A DNA stretch of 6,315 nt from an uncultured Eubacterium sp. (lineage in GTDB: Bacteria; Bacillota_A; Clostridia; Lachnospirales; Lachnospiraceae), in assembly GCA_947653505.1 (NCBI GenBank), contig CANTHI010000230.1, positions 1-6,315 on the forward strand, in the 5' to 3' direction. The position numbers were made by a program, and so were the translations under genes. This document shows positions 1 to 5,124 of the stretch, piece after piece (the first letter of the stretch is position 1; each line of letters opens with the position of its first letter). The notes under the pieces are model-generated. The model was not told the origin of the DNA. It ran no database searches and saw only the letters and a list, made by a program, of their open reading frames with translations.

Positions 1-12
1 AACTTTTGACAT
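1..12 (-). CDS. Possible 5' end of a gene running off the left edge
   Basis: Reading leftward on the minus strand, an ATG at 12-10 is preceded by AAGGA with a 4-nt gap, a usable ribosome binding site. It begins M-S-K-V before the window ends. It would be the next gene after the small minus-strand ORF that stops at 91, about 78 nt away. Four codons are far too few to identify a product, and the call rests only on the start codon and Shine-Dalgarno match. Confidence 0.25.
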
Positions 13-90
13 AGATTCCTTAACACTTAGTCCCTGTTGTTCTCTATACTCTTTACTGGCAGTTCTTTTTGATGAAGCTTTTTTCTAAAG

Positions 91-369
91 TTACCTGTGC
101 ACATATTCCCTGCGCTTTTCAAAGTGGCAGTAAGCTGTGCCGTCCTTCGTGTAGCCGTTCGCAGAATAGGAAATTTCCTTCTGGATGGAATCCGCACACG
201 CTTCCTGCAGGACACTTTCAAAGCTGCGGGACTGTTTCTTTTCACGCTCCTGCTGTTCCTTACGTTTGGAAGCAGTATCGTGAAGCGCTGTTACGAACAT
301 CACGTTTTCAATCCGGAATAAATGATTAACATATGCTGCTTTACTCCCCTCCCTGGTTGTAAATTTCAA
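91..369 (-). CDS. Small hypothetical protein, start uncertain
   Basis: This open frame of up to 92 codons is downstream of the LysR gene on the same strand. I do not recognise the product. The middle is very charged and probably helical (K-R-K-E-Q-Q-E-R-E-K-K), followed by S-F-E-S-V-L-Q-E-A and a C-terminal part with N-G-Y-T-K-D-G-T-A-Y. There is no signal peptide or membrane segment, so it is probably cytosolic. The start is unclear. The longest reading begins at a TTG (369-367) with no visible ribosome binding site. A strong purine run, GGGAGGGG, lies at 353-346, inside that reading, and the ATG after it (332-330) is out of frame. An in-frame ATG exists at 300-298. Overlapping ORFs on the other strand look like shadows. 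It may be a real small gene, or one whose start is damaged. Confidence 0.4.
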   Translation of the reverse strand: MKFTTREGSKAAYVNHLFRIENVMFVTALHDTASKRKEQQEREKKQSRSFESVLQEACADSIQKEISYSANGYTKDGTAYCHFEKRREYVHR

Positions 370-465
370 CAGTTACTGCATGACGCGCATCATACATCAG
401 ACACCTTCAAATCCATTTTTCAGTGTTCTTACAATTATTATCGGCACAGATAGGAATTTCTTTAT

Positions 466-1440
466 CTATAACATATCATTTTTCAATACACAGGCTGGTA
501 TTTCTTCCGGAAGCTGCAGAAAGCGGTAGCGTTCCAGCACGCTGCGCAGGCTGCGGATTCCGGAGTGTTCCGCGCCTGCATCCAAAGCTTTACCATCCGG
601 CGGGGCGGCTGTATCGAAACGGTGCTTCCGGAACACGAGTTTAAAATAACGTTCCCAGGCGTCGTTTTCATAGCGGAAGATTTTTACAGCCTGATGCATG
701 CACTCATGTCTGACCAGCCTCTGGGACATGACGGCCAGGGCATCGTTATAGATGACCGCGTTCAGGATTGTGCGCGGACAGTTGGCCTCCCATGCGGTAC
801 GGATATGGATATTGTGTGTGGACAGATACTGTTCAAACAGCTTTCTGGTGCCGCTGCCCTTTTCACGTATCGCAAATTTCCGTCCTTCCAGCTCCGAAGC
901 GTAGACGACGTCTTTTTGGTAAAATTCATGGTTTTTTCCACATACAAGTACGAGGGAGTCTTCCACGATCGGAATCCCGGTCAGTTCATGGGATTCGATA
1001 ATGCCCTCCACGACGGCTACATCCAGCTCGCGCCTTAGCAGCTTCTGCTCGATTTCCGCGGTATTGCTGACAAAAGAACAGATATCCAGTCGGGGATATT
1101 CCCGCTCCATGTCTGCGATTACTTTTGACATCAGGCAGGTGCCGACAGTCAGGGAGGAGCCGATTCGCAGCGGGATCCGTTCTTTCAGCCGCTGCATGGA
1201 CAGCTCCAGATGGTCAAAGTTCCCGACAGTCATCAGGGCGAGATTTAACAGCTGCTGGCCCTCCTGTGTAATATATAGTTTTTTATGCAGCCGTTCGAAC
1301 AGCTGTACATGATAGTGGTCTTCCAGATCGCGGATGGCCTGGCTGACGGTTGGCTGTGTCAGATAGAGCCGGTTTGCGGCGGCGCTCATAAAGCCGGTTT
1401 CTGCGACTGCGATGAAGATTTTTAAGTGGCGGATGGTCAT
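466..1440 (-). CDS. LysR-family transcriptional regulator (CysL/YeiE-like)
   Basis: This is a DNA-binding regulator of 324 residues. Residues 1-60 form the N-terminal winged helix-turn-helix, starting M-T-I-R-H-L-K-I-F, with the recognition segment around A-A-N-R-L-Y-L-T-Q-P-T-V-S-Q-A-I. After the linker helix comes the two-lobed effector-binding domain (about 88-290), containing F-A-I-R-E-K-G-S-G-T-R, a stretch typical of the CysL/YeiE branch. I chose the ATG at 1440 because AAAGGA lies just upstream and family proteins start at this point; an upstream in-frame ATG at 1479 would add 13 residues without a good site. The gene is divergent from the sulfite/nitrite-reductase-like fusion across 316 nt. 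Known CysL controls sulfite reductase in Bacillus, so control of the neighbour is a reasonable inference. The last ~35 residues after F-R-K-H-R-F-D-T-A-A extend past the usual LysR end and look unlike the family. The ligand is unknown. Confidence 0.9.
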   Translation of the reverse strand: MTIRHLKIFIAVAETGFMSAAANRLYLTQPTVSQAIRDLEDHYHVQLFERLHKKLYITQEGQQLLNLALMTVGNFDHLELSMQRLKERIPLRIGSSLTVGTCLMSKVIADMEREYPRLDICSFVSNTAEIEQKLLRRELDVAVVEGIIESHELTGIPIVEDSLVLVCGKNHEFYQKDVVYASELEGRKFAIREKGSGTRKLFEQYLSTHNIHIRTAWEANCPRTILNAVIYNDALAVMSQRLVRHECMHQAVKIFRYENDAWERYFKLVFRKHRFDTAAPPDGKALDAGAEHSGIRSLRSVLERYRFLQLPEEIPACVLKNDML

Positions 1441-1479
1441 ATGGGGTTCCTTTCGGGGTCTGGGTGTGTCCTGATGCAT

Positions 1480-1508
1480 TTTATACTCACGGGCGGTAAA
1501 ATTTTCTA
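1480..1508 (-). promoter_or_regulatory. Probable promoter of the LysR gene
   Basis: On the minus strand, TAGAAA (1508-1503, 4/6 to TTGACA) and TATAAA (1485-1480, 5/6 to TATAAT) are separated by 17 bp. Transcription would start near 1473, leaving a short leader of about 33 nt to the ATG at 1440. The left arm of the long inverted repeat (1482-1504) fills the space between the two boxes, so a protein bound there would block this promoter. That fits the usual self-repression of LysR regulators. Confidence 0.5.
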
Positions 1509-1573
1509 TATAGCTTTTTGTATGGACGCTTGTGAGTCGGCGTTGCTGACAAATTTTACTGCCCGTCAGTATA
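1482..1573. promoter_or_regulatory. Paired inverted-repeat operator candidate between the divergent genes
   Basis: The arms 1482-1504 and 1551-1573 are reverse complements at 21 of 23 positions, separated by 46 bp; arm centres are 69 bp apart, near 6.6 helical turns. Each arm contains its own dyad of form TAC-N9-GTA. In the right arm it is better, TACTG-CCCGT-CAGTA (1557-1571), and in the left it is weaker (1484-1498). Two matching sites, one over the regulator's promoter and one further towards the target gene, is the layout expected for a LysR regulator. Neither arm shows the textbook T-N11-A spacing. A further ATTTTAC fragment follows at 1573-1579. Binding by the adjacent regulator is an inference. 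Confidence 0.55.
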
Positions 1574-1619
1574 TTTTACGGGTTTGGGATGCTGAATGCA
1601 AGTGAAATTCTTATTGCTT

Positions 1620-1663
1620 TTGCAAAATGTATCTTTAGTCTATATATAGATTTTTCCTATAAT
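1620..1663 (+). promoter_or_regulatory. Probable promoter region of the fusion reductase
   Basis: Two overlapping solutions are visible. TTGCAA (1620-1625) and TATATA (1643-1648) are 17 bp apart and match the consensus at 4/6 each. A perfect TATAAT sits at 1658-1663, but its -35 position (TTAGTC, 1635-1640) is poor, as expected for an activator-dependent promoter. A 12-bp perfect palindrome, TCTATATATAGA (1639-1650), overlaps both and could be an extra protein site or simply AT-rich sequence. Another TATAAT at 1706-1711 has no convincing -35 box. Confidence 0.4.
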
Positions 1664-1740
1664 ATCAATTATGTTTTACGATTTTATTTTATGGATAACC
1701 GGTATTATAATAAAGGAAGTGGAAAAATATGTAAAACAAA

Positions 1741-1746
1741 AAGGAG
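1741..1746 (+). promoter_or_regulatory. Ribosome binding site that fixes the reductase start
   Basis: AAGGAG lies 10 nt before the ATG at 1757. The open frame continues upstream to 1589, but there it runs through the AT-rich promoter region and encodes a non-homologous hydrophobic/basic stretch. This site is the main reason for choosing the start immediately before the flavin-binding motif. Confidence 0.8.
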
Positions 1747-1756
1747 AAAAACCAGA

Positions 1757-4327
1757 ATGAAATACGTAATACTTGGAGGCGTAGCCGCTGGTACAAAAGC
1801 AGCGGCAAAGCTGAAACGGTGCGACCGGAATGCGGTTGTAAAAATCTTTACCAAAGGAGAGGATATCTCCTATGCAGGATGTGGCCTGCCTTATTATATC
1901 GGCGGTGACATTCCTTCCAGAGAAAATCTGATCGTCAATACGCCTGCGAAATACGCCGGACTGACTGGAGCCGAAGTATTGACAGGATGCGAAGCGACAG
2001 GCATTGACAGTGTGGGAAAAACGGTTTCCATTAAAAAAGCTTCTGGTGAAGCATTTACAGAAACCTATGATAAACTGATCATAGCCACAGGCGCAGAACC
2101 GTTTGTTCCGCCAGTCGAAGGGACAGGGCTGTCCGGTGTTTTTTGTGTGCGTACGCCGGATGACGCGGTAGCGGCACGTACTTATATCGAACAAAACAAA
2201 TGCCGCAGGGCAGTTGTCTGCGGCGCCGGATTTATCGGTCTGGAGACGGCGGAAAATCTGATGGCACAGGGGCTGGAGGTAACGGTTATTGACGCCGCGC
2301 CGCAGATCATGCCAAACGCCTATGATAAGGAGATGGCAGAGTATGCGAAAAAGCAGCTGAAAGCAGCTGGCATGCGGGTACTGACTGCTACAGCATTAGA
2401 GGCTGTTGAAGGAACGGACAGGGCAGAAAGGGTTCTTACAAAACAGGGCGCTCTGGCAGCGGATGTTGTAATACTGGCGATCGGGGTACGTCCGGCAACC
2501 GGATTTCTGACAGATTCCGGTCTGAAGATGTACAAAGGAACGATTCTTACAGATGCAAGGATGCAGACGAATCTGGAGGATGTGTACGCAGTGGGTGACT
2601 GTGCAATGGTAACAAATGCACAGACCGGACAGCCGCAATGGTCTGCGATGGGATCGACGGCAAATCTGGCAGCACGCGCAATGGCAAAGGCTATGAACGG
2701 GAGCGGAAACGGATACGGCGGATGTCTGGGCACCGGTGTGGTACGGCTGCTGCCGCATCTCAATGGAGGACGCACCGGACTGACCGAAGCACAGGCACAG
2801 GCGGCAGGCTATGAGACTACGTCTGTTGTATGTGTTGTGGATGATAAAGCGCATTATTATCCGGGCGCTTCTGCATTTGTTGTAAAGCTGATTGCGAAGA
2901 CAGATTCCGGACAGCTTCTGGGCATGCAGGTACTGGGTGCGGGAGCGGTAGATAAAATGACGGATATTGCGGTAGTCGGGATCGCGCAGAAGATGAAGCT
3001 GGATGATTTTGATACACTGGACTTTGCCTATGCGCCGCCGTTTTCTACGGCGATCCATCCGTTTGTGACCGCATGTTATATTCTGGAAAATAAAATTGCC
3101 GGTCTTTTTACGTCGATGAGTCCGGCTGAATACCAGCAGGGCGCGGCAGAAGGATATACCGTGCTGGACGTACAGCCGGCACCGGCGATTCCGGATGCCC
3201 GCTGGATCGATCTGGCGTCTGTAAACGGGCCGCTGGAAGGTCTGGAAAAGGACGCAAAGCTGCTGCTCGTATGTGCAAGAGGCAAGAGAGGTTATTTCCT
3301 GCAGAACCGTCTGAAAGCATATGGCTATACCAACACAAAGGTACTGGAGGGCGGAGCGTTTTTTAACGATGTCAGGGTACCGCGGAATGGGAAGCAGCTT
3401 TCAGCAGAAGAGATTAAACGTGTCAAAGGACTCGGATGTCTGCAGGATAAGCGGTATCCGGATGTCTTTAACGTACGTGTCATTACGCGCAACGGCAAAC
3501 TGACAGCTGACGAGCAGATTAAAATTGCAGAGGCGGCAGAAAAATTTGGCTCCGGCGAGGTTACGATGACGACCCGTCTGACGCTGGAGATTCAGGGCGT
3601 ATCGTATGACAATCTGGATGCCCTGTTCGCATTTTTAGAAGAAGCAGGCCTTGAAACCGGCGGCACCGGCTCCAAAGTACGCCCGGTCGTATCGTGCAAG
3701 GGCACAACCTGCCAGTACGGGCTGATCGATACATTTGCGCTTTCTGAAAAGCTGCACCGGTTATATTATCAGGGATACCACGGGGTATCGTTACCGCACA
3801 AATTTAAAATCGCAGTCGGCGGCTGTCCGAATAACTGTGTAAAGCCGGATCTGAACGATCTTGGCATTATCGGCCAGCGGGTGCCTTCCATCGATCCGGC
3901 AAAATGCAAAGGCTGTAAGGTCTGCCAGGTGCAGAACAGCTGCCCGCTCAAAGCAGCCGTTCTGACAGACGGAAAGCTCCGGATCGATACACAAGGATGC
4001 AACCACTGCGGACGCTGCGTTGGCAAATGTCCATTTGGCGCTGTGACTGAAGAAATATCCGGCTACAAAGTATATATCGGCGGACGCTGGGGCAAAAAAG
4101 TAGCTGAAGGACGTGCACTGGAAAAGGTCTTTACTTCGGAAGAAGAAGTGACTGATGTAGTGGAACGCGCGATTTTGTTCTTCCGCGATGAGGGCATCTC
4201 CGGGGAACGTTTTGCGGATACGATTGCAAGGCTTGGATTTGATTATGTGCAGGATAAGCTTTTGCATAGTCCGGTGGATAAGGAGAAGATTCTGGGGAAG
4301 ACGGTTGTTGGAGGAGCGACCTGTTAG
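1757..4327 (+). CDS. Fused CoA-disulfide-reductase-like flavoprotein / rhodanese / siroheme sulfite-nitrite reductase / ferredoxin
   Basis: This 856-residue, probably cytosolic reductase has the following parts in order. Residues 1-450 are a pyridine nucleotide-disulfide oxidoreductase: FAD motif G-G-V-A-A-G at 7-12, single redox Cys42 in Y-A-G-C-G-L-P-Y-Y, NAD(P)-binding G-A-G-F-I-G from 156, FAD-binding Asp281 in V-G-D-C, and a dimerisation domain with Y-A-P-P-F-S. Residues about 455-540 are a rhodanese domain with active loop C506-A-R-G-K-R-G, the form seen in CoADR-rhodanese persulfide reductases. Residues about 550-700 are a sulfite/nitrite reductase module (T-T-R-L-T-L-E, K-F-K-I-A-V-G-G-C-P-N-N-C) with cluster/siroheme cysteines 647, 652, 690 and 694. 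A two-cluster ferredoxin segment follows: Cys 717/720/723/729 and 748/751/754/758, then G-Y-K-V-Y-I-G-G-R-W-G-K, as in AsrC-like enzymes. I chose the ATG at 1757, 10 nt after AAGGAG (1741-1746); the frame opens earlier, but the extra 56 residues are not family-like. Likely reaction: NAD(P)H-dependent reduction of sulfite, persulfide or nitrite. The substrate is inferred. Confidence 0.9.
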   Translation: MKYVILGGVAAGTKAAAKLKRCDRNAVVKIFTKGEDISYAGCGLPYYIGGDIPSRENLIVNTPAKYAGLTGAEVLTGCEATGIDSVGKTVSIKKASGEAFTETYDKLIIATGAEPFVPPVEGTGLSGVFCVRTPDDAVAARTYIEQNKCRRAVVCGAGFIGLETAENLMAQGLEVTVIDAAPQIMPNAYDKEMAEYAKKQLKAAGMRVLTATALEAVEGTDRAERVLTKQGALAADVVILAIGVRPATGFLTDSGLKMYKGTILTDARMQTNLEDVYAVGDCAMVTNAQTGQPQWSAMGSTANLAARAMAKAMNGSGNGYGGCLGTGVVRLLPHLNGGRTGLTEAQAQAAGYETTSVVCVVDDKAHYYPGASAFVVKLIAKTDSGQLLGMQVLGAGAVDKMTDIAVVGIAQKMKLDDFDTLDFAYAPPFSTAIHPFVTACYILENKIAGLFTSMSPAEYQQGAAEGYTVLDVQPAPAIPDARWIDLASVNGPLEGLEKDAKLLLVCARGKRGYFLQNRLKAYGYTNTKVLEGGAFFNDVRVPRNGKQLSAEEIKRVKGLGCLQDKRYPDVFNVRVITRNGKLTADEQIKIAEAAEKFGSGEVTMTTRLTLEIQGVSYDNLDALFAFLEEAGLETGGTGSKVRPVVSCKGTTCQYGLIDTFALSEKLHRLYYQGYHGVSLPHKFKIAVGGCPNNCVKPDLNDLGIIGQRVPSIDPAKCKGCKVCQVQNSCPLKAAVLTDGKLRIDTQGCNHCGRCVGKCPFGAVTEEISGYKVYIGGRWGKKVAEGRALEKVFTSEEEVTDVVERAILFFRDEGISGERFADTIARLGFDYVQDKLLHSPVDKEKILGKTVVGGATC

Positions 4328-4342
4328 TCAGATTGCCAGTGG

Positions 4343-4373
4343 GCCTGTCCGGCTGTGCGGACGCCGGACGGGC
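4343..4373 (+). terminator. GC-rich hairpin after the reductase, possible terminator lacking a T-tract
   Basis: The arms GCCTGTCCGGC (4343-4353) and GCCGGACGGGC (4363-4373) form an 11-bp stem with one G-U pair and a 9-nt loop, starting 16 nt after the stop codon. No run of T follows, so it is not a standard intrinsic terminator; it could stabilise the 3' end of the mRNA. Loop plus right arm (4351-4375) match the neighbouring repeat element at 21/25 positions, which suggests it is itself a member or fragment of that repeat. Confidence 0.45.
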
Positions 4374-4393
4374 GCGACGCTATAGGTGCGAAC

Positions 4394-4609
4394 TTAAGTG
4401 GAAATGCAACAATTTATATAATAATGTTACATTCTGGCTATGCGGACGCTGGGAGAGGCACTTTGCCCCGTCTGCTGTGTCCGCTCCAGAATGCAAGAAG
4501 CCCTAAGTATTCTGGAAAAGTCACAGGCAGACAGATTACCGTCTCCCATCCGGCGTCCGCATAGCCAGAATGTAACATTTTTATATAAATGCTTGCATTT
4601 TCTGCTTAA
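4394..4609. repeat. Nested inverted-repeat element, MITE-like or structured RNA
   Basis: The arms 4400-4449 and 4553-4602 are complementary at 46/50 positions, including 27 uninterrupted pairs (4423-4449 with 4553-4579). Inside, further pairings nest in order: 4450-4456 with 4542-4548, 4470-4479 with 4522-4532 (one bulge), and 4485-4492 with 4509-4516 around a loop of about 16 nt. The whole segment folds as one long hairpin. TTAA occurs at both outer edges (4394-4397 and 4606-4609), as a target-site duplication would leave. No protein-coding frame in it looks real. It sits exactly between the reductase and the tRNA promoter. The alternatives are a non-autonomous mobile repeat, a REP/ERIC-type palindromic unit, or an RNA element acting as transcript end. 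Confidence 0.75.
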
Positions 4610-4637
4610 CCGTAGAGCAAAAAAATGAAATAGGGGG

Positions 4638-4667
4638 TTGAAAAATTCCTGTCAGTTATGTTATAAT
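4638..4667 (+). promoter_or_regulatory. Promoter of tRNA-Ala
   Basis: TTGAAA (4638-4643, 5/6) and a perfect TATAAT (4662-4667) are 18 bp apart. A TG one base upstream of the -10 box (4659-4660) makes it an extended -10 promoter. Transcription would begin within a few bases of the tRNA 5' end at 4676, so the tRNA has its own promoter and does not depend on the reductase transcript. Confidence 0.75.
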
Positions 4668-4675
4668 CAACGTAT

Positions 4676-4748
4676 GGGGCATTGGCGCAGTTGGGAGCGC
4701 GTAACATTCGCATTGTTAAGGCCACGGGTTCGAATCCCGTATGCTCCA
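4676..4748 (+). tRNA. tRNA-Ala, anticodon CGC
   Basis: The 73-nt cloverleaf is complete. The acceptor stem GGGGCAT pairs with ATGCTCC, including the G3-U70 wobble that marks alanine tRNAs, with discriminator A73. The D stem is GCGC/GCGC with an 8-nt loop, the anticodon stem is TAACA/TGTTA, and the loop TTCGCAT gives anticodon CGC, reading GCG (Ala). The T arm is ACGGG-TTCGAAT-CCCGT. CCA is not encoded, so it is added after transcription. A T-rich run (4749-4760) follows and may end the transcript. No copy of the tRNA 3' end was seen elsewhere in the window, so there is no evidence here for an integrated element. Confidence 0.95.
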
Positions 4749-5058
4749 TTTTTTATTTTTGTTCTGAATGATTTACCGTCCTAAGTTCTGGGTTATTGCT
4801 GCATTCTTTAAGTTCTTTGGAAGCCTGGGTAGTTCTATAAGGTGAAATTCCATTTTGTTTGTATATTTAAAAAATAAGAGATATAAAATTTTTGTTGGGA
4901 ATTGTATGTAAGTAACCTGTGATATTTATGCCGTTTTTTGAGAGTGCACGCAAAAAGTATCTTTGGTGAAAAAGGGTGAAAGGGAAAATGAAGGAATATA
5001 TTATCAAAAAAGTTGCTTTTGAACTTTGAATGTATAGGTTTTACATCCAATGGGGCAG
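4749..5058. other. AT-rich spacer without a convincing gene
   Basis: The spacer separates the tRNA from the peptidase gene's 3' side. A minus-strand open frame covering much of it (4835-5110) has no ribosome binding site, and I recognise no domain in its translation. One micro-ORF on the plus strand (4988-5029, 13 codons, M-K-E-Y-I-I-K-K-V-A-F-E-L) has GAAAGG shortly upstream and may be a gene remnant, a tiny peptide or chance. No strong promoter or hairpin was seen up to 5058. Confidence 0.5.
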
Positions 5059-5106
5059 GGCTGCCACAGACAACGGCCTGTGACAGCCGTAAAAAACTAT
5101 CACAGG
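5059..5106 (-). terminator. Overlapping alternative hairpins downstream of the peptidase gene
   Basis: Segment A (GGCTGCCACAG, 5059-5069) pairs with B (CTGTGACAGCC, 5078-5088) over 11 positions with one mismatch. B extended by one base (CCTGTGA, 5077-5083) also pairs perfectly with C (TCACAGG, 5100-5106), so the two stems exclude each other. On the minus strand, TTTTTT (5096-5091) falls in the loop of the B-C stem rather than after a hairpin. The position 19 nt beyond the peptidase stop favours a transcript end, but it is not a canonical intrinsic terminator in either direction. Confidence 0.35.
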
Positions 5107-5124
5107 TCATTTACATATGCTCGC

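Noticed and set aside
565..1038. 157-codon plus-strand open frame
   Set aside because: It lies wholly antisense to the well-supported LysR gene, and I recognise no domain in its translation; it is a shadow of that gene.
1589..1756. N-terminal extension of the reductase frame (56 residues)
   Set aside because: It runs through the AT-rich promoter region, has no ribosome binding site, and the flavin-binding domain begins exactly at the ATG at 1757 behind AAGGAG.
2396..3058. 220-codon minus-strand open frame
   Set aside because: It is antisense to the flavoprotein domain and rich in Cys, Arg and His in a way typical of antisense reading; no ribosome binding site or domain was seen.
4394..4609. 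CRISPR array
   Set aside because: The repeats are inverted and nested rather than direct with regular unique spacers.
4355..4628. Short plus-strand frames inside the inverted-repeat element
   Set aside because: They run through both arms of the palindrome and have no ribosome binding site; the open frames follow from the repeat's composition.
4835..5110. 91-codon minus-strand open frame in the AT-rich spacer
   Set aside because: There is no ribosome binding site, no recognised domain, and its start overlaps the hairpins behind the peptidase gene.
4720..5124. Integrated element using the tRNA 3' end as attachment site
   Set aside because: No second copy of the tRNA 3' end and no integrase gene were found in the window.
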